Source: Propionibacteriales bacterium
GTDB taxonomy: Bacteria; Actinomycetota; Actinomycetes; Propionibacteriales; Propionibacteriaceae
Assembly (NCBI GenBank): GCA_017882655.1
Contig: JADGPB010000027.1
Location: forward strand, 1-13,233
Length of the DNA: 13,233 nt
Direction: 5' to 3'
Shown here: piece by piece, positions 6,292 through 13,233 of the stretch
Layout of the letters: the number at the start of each line of letters is the position of its first letter
How positions within the stretch are numbered: position 1 is the stretch's first letter
Translations under genes and position numbers: made by a program
Notes under the pieces: model-generated
Databases searched by the model: none
What the model was told of the DNA's origin: nothing
Seen by the model: only the letters and a program-made list of their open reading frames with translations

Positions 6292-6552
6292 ATGGCACAC
6301 AAAAAGGGCGCATCGTCCTCCAAGAACGGCCGTGACTCCAACGCCCAACGGCTTGGTGTCAAGCGCTTCGGCGGTCAGACCGTAGGCATCGGCGAGATCA
6401 TCGTCCGCCAGCACGGCACCCACTTCCACCCGGGCGACAACGTCGGCCGCGGTGGCGACGACACGCTGTTCGCACTCGCGCAGGGCCAGGTGCAGTTCGG
6501 CACCAAGCGCGGCCGCCGCGTCGTGAACATCACCACGGCGGTCGCTGAGTAG
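6292..6552 (+). CDS. rpmA: 50S ribosomal protein L27
   Basis: This 86-aa protein is large-subunit protein L27, whose N-terminal tail reaches the peptidyl transferase centre. The N-terminus MAHKKGASSSKNGRDSNAQR, then LGVKRFGGQ, the central VRQHGTHFHPGDNVGRGGD and the end 'FGTKRGRRVVNITT' are all canonical. The tail begins directly with A-H-K-K-G, so it lacks the cleavable N-terminal extension found in Firmicutes L27. GAGGGG (6279-6284) is the ribosome site and overlaps the rplU stop. Two stops in tandem (TAG TAA, 6550-6555) end the gene, and a hairpin terminator follows. Confidence 0.98.
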   Translation: MAHKKGASSSKNGRDSNAQRLGVKRFGGQTVGIGEIIVRQHGTHFHPGDNVGRGGDDTLFALAQGQVQFGTKRGRRVVNITTAVAE

Positions 6553-6567
6553 TAAGACTTTCCAGCC

Positions 6568-6595
6568 AGGGGCCGTCCCGTAGGGGACCGCCCCT
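6568..6595 (+). terminator. Terminator of rplU-rpmA
   Basis: AGGGGC (6568-6573) pairs with GCCCCT (6590-6595), then a C-C mismatch, then GTCCC (6575-6579) pairs with GGGAC (6584-6588) around loop GTAG. The tract after it is TGTTGCTGT, only partly T-rich. It isolates the ribosomal protein operon from the exporter gene that follows. Confidence 0.85.
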
Positions 6596-6683
6596 GTTGC
6601 TGTCGAGAGGGAATGTCAGCGGGCTCGCGTAGGTTCCCCAAACGACTGCTTATGCCCCGCCAATCCACCGTGAAGGGTGGCTC

Positions 6684-8102
6684 GTGATGACGTCCAGCCA
6701 CGACTCCTCCGTCCTGCGATGGCTCGTCGCGGCCGCGTTCGTCGTCATTCTCAACGAGACGATCATGATGAACGCGATCCCGAGACTCATGGTCGACCTG
6801 TCGATCAACGAGTCCTTGGCGCAGTGGCTGTCGACCGCATTCATGCTGACGATGGCGGTGATCATCCCGATCACCGGCTGGTTCTTGTCACGTGTGACGA
6901 CCCGCCAGGCGTTCGCGATGGCGATGACCACCTTCTGCGTCGGAACGCTCCTAGCTGCAGCGTCCTGGTCCTTCGGAGTGCTGGTGTTCGCGCGCGTCAT
7001 CCAGGCGTCGGCGACCGCCGTCATGATGCCCTTGCTGATGACGACGCTGATGCGGGTCGTCAGCCCGGACGACCGTGGACGGGTCATGGGCATGGTCAGC
7101 CTGGCCATCTCCGTTGCGCCGGCGCTCGGGCCTGCCGTGTCCGGCATCGTGCTGCAGTTCCTCAGCTGGCGCTGGATCTTCCTTGTCGTCCTCCCGATCG
7201 CCGTGACCATCGCTGCCGTCGGCAGCAGACGGTTGGGAAACGTGGGGGAGACGCAGAGCACCCCGATCGACTGGCTGAGTGCGGCCCTGTCAGCCATCGG
7301 GTTCGGAGCTCTGGTCTACGGACTCAGCCAGATGAGCCACGCCAGCGCGTCGGTCATCGTGCTCATCGTCGTCGGTCTGCTGGGCGTTGCGGCGTTCGTC
7401 TGGCGTCAGATCGTCCTTCAGCGCGTGGACAAGCCTCTGCTCGACCTACGCACATTGCGGACCAGGGTCTTCTCGGTGAGCCTCGCGGCGATGGCGATCG
7501 CATTCGGCGCGATGATCGGCTCGATGCTGCTGCTCCAGCTGTACCTCCAGCACGCCCGCCACATGACGCCGCTGTCGACCGGACTCCTCGTGATGCCAGG
7601 TGGGCTGGCCATGGGTCTGTTGGGGCCCACGATCGGCCGGATCTACGACCACCTGGGCGCACGTGTGCTCATGATCCCGGGCAGTGTGCTCGCGGTGTTC
7701 GCGCTGGCCGCGTTTGCCCTGATGGATACGACGACCCCGTACTGGATGGTCCTCGTCGCACACGTCGCCCTCTCGCTCGCATTGGCAGCACTGTTCACGC
7801 CGATGTTCACGATGAGCCTTGGGTCGCTCAAGTCGCACCTCTACTCGCACGGTTCGTCGCTGCTCGGGGCGACCCAGCAGGTGGCCGGTGCGCTGGGCAC
7901 CGCGCTCGTTGTGGTGGTGCTCACGTCGCAGGCGGCGGCGTCCGCGTCGCAGGGCGTGGGCGAGACGGCTGCCTATGTGAATGGTCTGCATTGGGCCTTC
8001 GGGCTTTGCGCCGCTGCGGCAGTGGGCATGGTCGGGCTCGTCGCGACCCTTCCGGCGCGTATCGCGGCGGAGCAGCCAGAGCCGGTCGCCGCCCATGTCT
8101 GA
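6684..8102 (+). CDS. DHA2-family MFS drug exporter (EmrB/QacA/LmrB type)
   Basis: This is a 472-aa inner membrane proton-driven multidrug or antibiotic exporter. Fourteen hydrophobic segments can be counted, the DHA2 number, from 'WLVAAAFVVILNETIMMNAI' to 'LHWAFGLCAAAAVGMVGLVA'. The segment 1 motif reads LNETIMMNAIP, a variant of the usual LDxTIVNVALP seen in LmrB-like proteins. Motif A is present after segment 2 (GWFLSRVTTRQAF) and the antiporter motif C in segment 5 (APALGPAVSGIVL). Substrate cannot be predicted. AAGGG (6673-6677) precedes both GTG 6684 and ATG 6687; either could be the start. The 131-bp gap after rpmA holds that operon's terminator, and no convincing promoter or operator was found. 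The gene ends overlapping the next by 8 bp. It interrupts the usual rpmA-obg adjacency. Confidence 0.9.
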   Translation: MMTSSHDSSVLRWLVAAAFVVILNETIMMNAIPRLMVDLSINESLAQWLSTAFMLTMAVIIPITGWFLSRVTTRQAFAMAMTTFCVGTLLAAASWSFGVLVFARVIQASATAVMMPLLMTTLMRVVSPDDRGRVMGMVSLAISVAPALGPAVSGIVLQFLSWRWIFLVVLPIAVTIAAVGSRRLGNVGETQSTPIDWLSAALSAIGFGALVYGLSQMSHASASVIVLIVVGLLGVAAFVWRQIVLQRVDKPLLDLRTLRTRVFSVSLAAMAIAFGAMIGSMLLLQLYLQHARHMTPLSTGLLVMPGGLAMGLLGPTIGRIYDHLGARVLMIPGSVLAVFALAAFALMDTTTPYWMVLVAHVALSLALAALFTPMFTMSLGSLKSHLYSHGSSLLGATQQVAGALGTALVVVVLTSQAAASASQGVGETAAYVNGLHWAFGLCAAAAVGMVGLVATLPARIAAEQPEPVAAHV

Positions 8103-9048
8103 CGCGATCGAGCTGGAGGTCGGCGATCGAACGGTCCGCCTGTCGAACCCCGATCGGGTGTACTTCCCGGATCACGGCTGGACCAAGCTTGACGTGGCTC
8201 AGTACTACATGTCGGTCGGGGACGGCATCGTTCGCGCACTTCGGGAGCGGCCGTGCATGCTGCATCGCTTTCCGAAGGGTCTGCCAGGGGGCAAGGTCCA
8301 CCAGAAGCGGCTTCCTGCTGGCGCTCCGGACTGGGTCGAGACCGTACAGCTCTACTTCCCGCGGTACGGGCTCACCGCGGACGAGCTGTGCGTGACCGAG
8401 CTGGCCCAGGTCATCTGGGCCGTGCAGATGTCGACCGTCGAGTTCCATCCGTGGAACAGCCGTCGCAGCGCCACGGAGAACCCGGACGAGTGGCGGATCG
8501 ACCTCGACCCGATGCCGCGGTGCGAATTCGGGACGGTACGGCGCGTGGCGGGCGTCGTGCACGAGGTCCTCGACGAGCTGGGGATCGTCGGCTACCCGAA
8601 GACGTCGGGCGGCAGCGGGCTGCACGTCTACGTACGGATCGTGCCCGAGTGGGGCCACAAGGACGTCCGCCGGGCCGCGCTCGCGTTCGCCCGCGAGGTC
8701 GAGCGGCGCGCTCCTGACGACGTCACGACGACCTGGTGGCGCAAGGACCGTCCGGACTCCCACGTCTTCGTCGACTACAACCAGAACGCGCGTGACCACA
8801 CGATCGCCAGCGCGTGGTCGATCCGGGGGGTTCCCGCGGGAACTGTCTCCACGCCGATCGCGTGGAACGAGGTCGCGGACGTCGAACCGGCTGAGTTCAC
8901 GCTGGCGACCGTACCTGCCCGCTTCGCGAAGCTCGGCGACCTCCACGCAGGAATCGACGACGTGCATCACCGGCTCGACACGCTGCTGGAGTGGGCCGAT
9001 CGGGACGGCGCGGAGGCGCCCGATCCGGACGACGACGCGGCGTCATGA
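8095..9048 (+). CDS. Stand-alone LigD-type primase-polymerase (PolDom)
   Basis: This 317-aa protein matches the polymerase domain of bacterial ligase D, an archaeo-eukaryotic primase-fold enzyme that adds ribo- or deoxyribonucleotides during non-homologous end joining and related repair. It opens with 'LSNPDRVYFPDHGWTKLDVA' and a following QYY, the usual start of this domain. The metal-binding aspartates are visible: D136 and D138 in RIDLDP, and D227 in HVFVDYNQN, the same motif order and nearly the same numbering as the M. tuberculosis PolDom (D137, D139, D227). H118 in 'VEFHPWNSR' and the TSGGSGLHVY loop (170-179) are also canonical. Nuclease and ligase domains are absent, and no ku or ligase gene is in the window. 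ATG 8095 is chosen because it starts the conserved domain and overlaps the exporter stop by 8 bp; the frame is open further upstream, but that would place it inside the exporter gene. The ribosome site is poor, so coupling is likely. Confidence 0.93.
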   Translation: MSDAIELEVGDRTVRLSNPDRVYFPDHGWTKLDVAQYYMSVGDGIVRALRERPCMLHRFPKGLPGGKVHQKRLPAGAPDWVETVQLYFPRYGLTADELCVTELAQVIWAVQMSTVEFHPWNSRRSATENPDEWRIDLDPMPRCEFGTVRRVAGVVHEVLDELGIVGYPKTSGGSGLHVYVRIVPEWGHKDVRRAALAFAREVERRAPDDVTTTWWRKDRPDSHVFVDYNQNARDHTIASAWSIRGVPAGTVSTPIAWNEVADVEPAEFTLATVPARFAKLGDLHAGIDDVHHRLDTLLEWADRDGAEAPDPDDDAAS

Positions 9049-9109
9049 CGTTCCCTCCCGCTCGCTGTGGGACGATAGAAAGCCCGTACGCCCAAGTGAG
9101 GAGTTCGCG

Positions 9110-10624
9110 ATGGCAATCCCGTCCTTCGTGGACACCGTCACGCTCACGGTGATCGCCGGCAACGGCGGCCACGGCTGTGCCTCTGTCCACCGCGAGAAGT
9201 TCAAGCCGCTCGGCGGTCCTGACGGCGGCAACGGCGGCAACGGCGGCTCGGTCGTGATCCGGGTGGACCCCGGGCTGACCACACTCGTCGACTACCACCG
9301 TCAGTCGCGGCGCGTGGCGCCCAACGGGCAACCAGGCAGGGGGGACTATCGCGCGGGCACCCATGCGGAGGACGTCGTCCTGTCGGTGCCGGAAGGCACG
9401 GTCGTCTCCGATGCGGACACCGGCGAGCTGCTCGCGGATCTGGTGGGCGATGACGCGGAGCTCATCGTTGCGCACGGTGGTCGCGGCGGTCTAGGCAACC
9501 AGTCGCTCGCGTCTGCCTCGCGGAAGGCCCCCGGGTTCGCCCTGCTCGGCGAGGACGGGGAGCAGCGCAAGATCACGCTCGAGCTCAAGGTGCTCGCCGA
9601 CATCGGCCTGGTCGGTTTCCCGAGCGCCGGCAAGTCGTCGCTGATCGCCGCGATCTCCGCAGCTCGACCCAAGATCGCCGACTACCCGTTCACCACGCTC
9701 GTGCCGAACCTCGGGGTCGTCATCGCCGGCGACATCACGTACACGGTCGCCGACGTTCCCGGGCTCATCGAGGGCGCCTCGGACGGCCGGGGCCTCGGCC
9801 ACGACTTCCTGCGCCACATCGAACGCTGCCAGGCGATCGTGCACGTGATCGACTGCGCGACGTACGAGCCGGGGCGCGACCCGATCAGCGACCTCGACAT
9901 CATCGAGGGCGAGCTCGCCGCGTACGGAGGCCTCGAGGACCGGCCACGCATGATCGTGCTCAACAAGATGGACGTGCCCGATGCCATGGAGCTCGCCGAG
10001 ATGGTCGAGCCCGACATTCGTGAGCGGGGGCTCGAGGTCCACATGGTCTCCACGAAGACGGGCGTCGGGCTGGTCAAGCTCACCCATGCGATGGCCGCAC
10101 TGGTCGCGAAGCAACGCGCGGCGCAGCCGCCCAGGCCCGCCCCTCGGATCGTCGTCAAGCCCAAGCCCGTCGCAGGCGGGCCGGAGTTCACGATCCGCCA
10201 GCAGGGGGATGGTGACGGCGGTCACCTCTGGCGCGTACGGGGCGACAAGCCCGAACGCTGGATCCGCCAGACCGACTTCAGCAACGCGGAAGCCGTGGGT
10301 TACCTCGCCGATCGGCTCAACAAGCTGGGCGTGGAGGACGAGCTGCTCTCCCTCGGCGCGCAACGGGGCGACACCGTGGCGATCGGTGGCGAGGACGCTG
10401 TCGTGTTCGACTTCGCTCCCCAGGTCGACATCGGTGCCGAGCTCCTGAGCCGACGGGGCGAGGACAACCGGATGCAGGAGCTGCGCCCGGCGGCCCGCCG
10501 TCGCCGCGCGAAGGACGCTGTGTACCACGAGCACAAGGCGGCCGAACGGTCCGTCAACGCGGCGATAGACGGCGTCGACTGGGACGACGAAGAGGGTGAG
10601 GACGACGCGCCAGCGGGTAGCTAA
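9110..10624 (+). CDS. obg: GTPase Obg/CgtA
   Basis: This 504-aa essential GTPase acts in late 50S assembly and growth and stress control. The Obg fold covers about residues 1-158 with glycine-rich turns (GGPDGGNGGNGGS; QPGRGDYRAG). The G domain follows: G1 at G169-S177 (GFPSAGKSS), switch I 'YPFTTLVPNLGVV', G3 at D215 (DVPGLIEGA), G4 at N285 (NKMD) and G5 'VSTKTG'. The OCT domain (about residues 362-432, from PEFTIRQ to VVFDF) is the C-terminal module common in Gram-positive Obg, and an Arg/Ala then Asp/Glu-rich tail completes it. ATG 9110 has a strong AGGAG (9099-9103) 6 nt upstream; the frame is open further upstream but is noncoding there. A possible weak promoter lies in the 61-bp gap (GATAGA, 9074-9079). 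The 3' end overlaps proB by 29 bp. Confidence 0.97.
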   Translation: MAIPSFVDTVTLTVIAGNGGHGCASVHREKFKPLGGPDGGNGGNGGSVVIRVDPGLTTLVDYHRQSRRVAPNGQPGRGDYRAGTHAEDVVLSVPEGTVVSDADTGELLADLVGDDAELIVAHGGRGGLGNQSLASASRKAPGFALLGEDGEQRKITLELKVLADIGLVGFPSAGKSSLIAAISAARPKIADYPFTTLVPNLGVVIAGDITYTVADVPGLIEGASDGRGLGHDFLRHIERCQAIVHVIDCATYEPGRDPISDLDIIEGELAAYGGLEDRPRMIVLNKMDVPDAMELAEMVEPDIRERGLEVHMVSTKTGVGLVKLTHAMAALVAKQRAAQPPRPAPRIVVKPKPVAGGPEFTIRQQGDGDGGHLWRVRGDKPERWIRQTDFSNAEAVGYLADRLNKLGVEDELLSLGAQRGDTVAIGGEDAVVFDFAPQVDIGAELLSRRGEDNRMQELRPAARRRRAKDAVYHEHKAAERSVNAAIDGVDWDDEEGEDDAPAGS

Positions 10625-11738
10625 AGCACGACGGATCGTCGTCAAGGTCGGCTCGTCGTCGCTCACCTCGGTCGACGGCGGCATCGATCCGCAGCGGATC
10701 GGCCGGATCGTCGATGCGCTCGCGGCCGCCAGGAAGGACGGCCGCGAGGTCGTCCTCGTGTCGTCGGGGGCGATCGCGGCGGGCATGGGCCCGCTCGGGA
10801 TGCGTACTCGGCCCCGAGACCTCGCGTCCCAGCAGGCCGCCGCCTCGGTGGGGCAGGGGCTCCTCGTCGAGCAGTACGCCGCGTTGTTCGCTCTGCACGG
10901 CTTCACCGTCGGCCAGGTCCTGCTCACGGTGGATGACACGACCCGCCAAGGCACGTACCGCAACGCGCTTCGTACGTTCGACCGGCTACTCGAGCTCGGC
11001 ATCGTGCCTGTCGTCAACGAGAACGACACGGTCGCTACGCAGGAGATCCGGTTCGGCGACAACGATCGCCTCGCTGCTCTGGTTGCTCACCTCGTACGGG
11101 CCGACGCGCTGTTCCTGCTGAGCGACGTGGATGCGCTGTACACGGCGCATCCGGCCGCAGCCGGTGCCGAGCGGATCGCCGAGGTGCACAACATCGACGA
11201 GCTGTCCGCCGATACGACAGAGGTCGGCAGTGCCGTCGGTACCGGCGGGATGACAACGAAGCTCGAGGCTGCACGCATCGCCGTGGGTGCCGGGATACCG
11301 GTCGTGCTCGCGGCGGCGGAGCAGGTCTCGGACGCGCTCGCCGGTCAGGTCGGTACGGTCTTCCACCCGTCCGCCAAGCGGCGATCCTCGCGCCTCAACT
11401 GGCTCGCGCACGCCTCCCGGCCCACCGGTGAGCTGGAGCTCGACGAGGGTGCAGTGAAGGCCATAACCAAGGGCAAGGCGTCACTGCTCCCGGCGGGCAT
11501 CACCGCGGTCCGGGGCTCGTTCCATGCGGGGGAGCCGGTACTGCTCGTCGATCCCGCAGGCGCGCCCGTCGCACGGGGCATCGTGAACTACGACGCCGAC
11601 GTGCTCCCGGCGTTGCTGGGTCGCAGCACCAAGGACCTGGCCCGAGAGCTGGGCGCCGAGTACGAGCGCGAGGTCATCCATCGCGACTCGCTGGTGCTGC
11701 GCAAGCCGCGGCGCAGCGACGCTGCGCCCGACGCCTAG
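10596..11738 (+). CDS. proB: Glutamate 5-kinase
   Basis: This 380-aa cytosolic enzyme phosphorylates glutamate with ATP, the first and feedback-regulated step of proline synthesis. The amino acid kinase domain shows K17 (KVGSSSL), S56-S57-G58 (SSGAIAAG), N141-D144 (NENDTV), F153-D157 (FGDNDR), LLSDVDALYT and G215-K222 (GTGGMTTK). A PUA domain follows (about residues 283-355, 'ITKGKASLLPAGITAVRG', GEPVLLVD), as in full-length bacterial ProB. GTG 10596 is the only start codon before the conserved domain, so the gene must overlap obg by 29 bp. No spaced ribosome site exists (GAAGAGG abuts the GTG), so translation probably depends on ribosomes finishing obg. proA, often next in related genomes, is not here; a convergent gene follows after 16 bp. 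Confidence 0.96.
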   Translation: MRTTRQRVAKARRIVVKVGSSSLTSVDGGIDPQRIGRIVDALAAARKDGREVVLVSSGAIAAGMGPLGMRTRPRDLASQQAAASVGQGLLVEQYAALFALHGFTVGQVLLTVDDTTRQGTYRNALRTFDRLLELGIVPVVNENDTVATQEIRFGDNDRLAALVAHLVRADALFLLSDVDALYTAHPAAAGAERIAEVHNIDELSADTTEVGSAVGTGGMTTKLEAARIAVGAGIPVVLAAAEQVSDALAGQVGTVFHPSAKRRSSRLNWLAHASRPTGELELDEGAVKAITKGKASLLPAGITAVRGSFHAGEPVLLVDPAGAPVARGIVNYDADVLPALLGRSTKDLARELGAEYEREVIHRDSLVLRKPRRSDAAPDA

Positions 11739-11754
11739 CCCTGCCGGCTGATCA

Positions 11755-13233
11755 TCACGTGGGGGGTGCGCCGCCCGCGGGAGGCTGACCGCCGCCGCCA
11801 CCGGTTGGGAAGCCACCGCCGGTCGGGAAGTCCTGCGGCTGCTGCTGAGCAGTGCTCTGAACGCCCCGTGAGGCCGCGATGCTGGCTCCTGGGATCGCCT
11901 TGTCGACGTCAGCGATCACGACCGACTCGCCTGCGGTGACGCCACTCACGATCTCGATGACGGTGTCACCGAGAGCGCCGGTCACCACGCGCTTGGTTGA
12001 CAGGATGCCGTTGGTGACCACCTGGACCGTGCCTGATCCCGTACCGGTCGGCGTGACCGCCGAGGCTGGGAGGACGACTGCTGCGTTCGCAGTCTTCGTC
12101 GTGATCGTCACCCCAACGCGTGAGGTCTCAGGCAGAAGGTCGCCACCCGATGGGATGGTGATGACGGTCGCGTAGGTCGTCGTCGACTGGCTGCTTGAGC
12201 TGCTGGCGCCCGCCGCAGCTGCCGTCGCGGAGAAACCGGTCGTCGTGGTGGGCAGCAGGCCGATCCTTGAGATCGTGCCCTGGAGCGTCGTGCCGCCGAT
12301 GGTGCTCGTCACGGTCGCGGCCTGGCCCGTCGCCACCTGAGCGCGCTTGGCCAGCGGCACGGGCACCGAGACCTCGATGGCCCCGCTACCGATGATCACG
12401 GCGGACGCGGTCGCGCTCGCCTGCTGGCCCACGATGAAGGGCATCGACGCGACCTTGCCCGCGATGGGGCTGGTGACGGTCGCCTGGCTCAGCTGGTCCT
12501 GTGCCATGGCCAGCGCGATACGTGTGGTCTCGATGGTGGACTGGTCAGTGATCAGCGTGGCGGCGGTCACTGTGCCCCCGCCACTGCGCGAAAGACCGGC
12601 CGCGGCCGCAGCCTGCAGCGCCGAGTTGGACGAGGACAGCGTCGACGACTGCTGCTTGGCAGCAGCGGCCTGCTTGGCCAGCTGAGCCGCGAGCGCCGCC
12701 TGCTGCTGCGACAGGGCTGCCGACTGCGCCTTGAGCGTGGCGGCCTCGGCGTCGAGCGCCTTCACCGCAGCTGCGAGCGCAACGTTGGCGGCCGTCATCT
12801 GGCCCGGGAGCGTCGCGTTGCTTGCGGTCAGCGTGTCGATCGCCGCTTGGCAGGCCGCCGTGACAGAGGTGCTCGCTGCGGCCGCTGCGGTGACCTTCGG
12901 CGTGGCCGACCTCGCCGCGGCCGACGCGCTCGGTGCAGCCGATGAGGCCGCTGCTCTGCTTGTGGTCGCAGCCTTGCCGACGCTCGCAGCGGCGGCTGCG
13001 ACATTTCCCGCGCCGGAGACAGTCACGGTGGCCGTCTGGGTCACGGTGACGGTCGCGGTGACCGTCTTCGTCACGGTTGCCACGGGGCTTGCAGTCGTCG
13101 TGGGGATGAGCGGGACGCACTCGGCGATGAAGATCGGAAGCGCGGTCTCGACAGTCTGCACGCCCGTCTGAAGCGCTGCGATGGCATCGGTCGCCGCCTT
13201 CACGGCGGCGGCCGGGTCAGTGGAACCGCCCGG
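11755..13233 (-). CDS. HlyD/MacA-like membrane fusion protein (periplasmic adaptor family), N-terminus cut by window edge
   Basis: The minus-strand frame is open to the right edge, giving 492 residues without a start; the membrane anchor and first half of the lipoyl domain lie beyond it. From the N-terminal side one sees a Val/Thr-rich stretch (about 13009-13083), an Ala/Ser-rich stretch (about 12880-13000), an Ala/Gln heptad-like region (VKALDAEAATLKAQSAALSQ, then QQAALAAQLAKQ), a second helical arm (ITDQSTIETTRIALAMAQDQ), the returning lipoyl half-motif 'ATVTSPIAGKVASMPFIVGQ', a beta-barrel region (VPVPLAKRAQVATGQAATVT), a MacA-type membrane-proximal domain (VVLPASAVTPTG; VVTGALGDTVIEIVSGVTAG), and a Gly/Pro tail with FPTGGG twice. 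In Gram-positives such adaptors usually work with an ATPase and a MacB/FtsX-like permease. None is downstream, since proB converges on it, so partners would lie to the right or be unlinked. Confidence 0.85.
   Translation of the reverse strand, partial: PGGSTDPAAAVKAATDAIAALQTGVQTVETALPIFIAECVPLIPTTTASPVATVTKTVTATVTVTQTATVTVSGAGNVAAAAASVGKAATTSRAAASSAAPSASAAARSATPKVTAAAAASTSVTAACQAAIDTLTASNATLPGQMTAANVALAAAVKALDAEAATLKAQSAALSQQQAALAAQLAKQAAAAKQQSSTLSSSNSALQAAAAAGLSRSGGGTVTAATLITDQSTIETTRIALAMAQDQLSQATVTSPIAGKVASMPFIVGQQASATASAVIIGSGAIEVSVPVPLAKRAQVATGQAATVTSTIGGTTLQGTISRIGLLPTTTTGFSATAAAAGASSSSSQSTTTYATVITIPSGGDLLPETSRVGVTITTKTANAAVVLPASAVTPTGTGSGTVQVVTNGILSTKRVVTGALGDTVIEIVSGVTAGESVVIADVDKAIPGASIAASRGVQSTAQQQPQDFPTGGGFPTGGGGGQPPAGGAPPT

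Noticed and set aside
6596..6683. Possible promoter or regulator operator before the exporter (TAGGTT at 6630)
   Set aside because: No matching -35 box at usable spacing and no inverted repeat suitable for a TetR or MarR operator.
6677..8395. A 572-codon plus-strand frame running through the exporter and into the PolDom gene
   Set aside because: It is an Arg-rich out-of-frame translation without membrane segments; the exporter frame has 14 clear ones.
9041..9050. Palindrome CGTCATGACG over the PolDom stop codon
   Set aside because: A single 10-bp palindrome is expected by chance in this much sequence, and no second copy or nearby regulator supports an operator.
9222..9247. Tandem 9-bp repeat GGCGGCAAC
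   Set aside because: It encodes the conserved glycine-rich turn of the Obg domain, not a separate repeat element.
9491..11062. A 523-codon minus-strand open frame across obg and proB
   Set aside because: It spans two well-identified genes on the other strand and resembles no protein family; a third-position GC shadow.

Overview
The window is GC-rich (codon third positions are mostly G or C) and reads as a chromosomal segment of a high-GC Gram-positive (Actinomycetota) bacterium. The core gene order TIGR03936 protein - RNase E/G - L21 - L27 - Obg - ProB is the classical actinobacterial arrangement. RNase E has the long Arg/acidic N-terminal arm typical of that phylum, and the upstream sugar importer resembles actinobacterial NgcEFG systems. 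I would guess Propionibacteriales (Nocardioidaceae or Kribbellaceae type), but the sequence does not prove the family.

Layout, left to right. (1) 1-2398, plus strand: the end of an ABC sugar importer, namely the C-terminus of the solute-binding protein, an intercistronic hairpin, and two MalF/MalG-type permeases overlapping by ATGA. No ATPase gene is present. A strong hairpin terminator at 2410-2459 closes this operon. (2) 2472-3176: a TIGR03936/DUF2344 protein of unknown function, without the radical SAM gene that usually precedes it. (3) 3177-5827: a 263-nt, highly base-paired leader followed by RNase E/G. (4) 5845-6595: a recognisable promoter and leader, rplU, rpmA and a terminator. (5) 6684-9048: two overlapping accessory genes, a DHA2 drug exporter and a stand-alone LigD-type primase-polymerase (PolDom), inserted between rpmA and obg. 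(6) 9110-11738: obg and proB, overlapping by 29 bp. (7) 11755-13233, minus strand: a HlyD/MacA-like membrane fusion protein running off the right edge and convergent with proB; its predicted coiled-coil region carries a Val/Thr and Ala/Ser-rich stretch.

Together, the window joins a housekeeping block (RNA turnover, two large-subunit ribosomal proteins, the ribosome-associated GTPase Obg, proline synthesis) to accessory transport functions on each side and one accessory insertion in the middle. I found no mobile element, CRISPR array, tRNA or rRNA gene, and no defence-like cluster.

The most interesting unexplained structure is the rne 5' leader. It holds several stable hairpins, including a 10-bp helix with a 3-nt loop at 3403-3425, followed at once by a small hairpin (3432-3445) that would bury the Shine-Dalgarno sequence and the start codon. 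This is a good candidate for autoregulation of RNase E in an actinobacterium.
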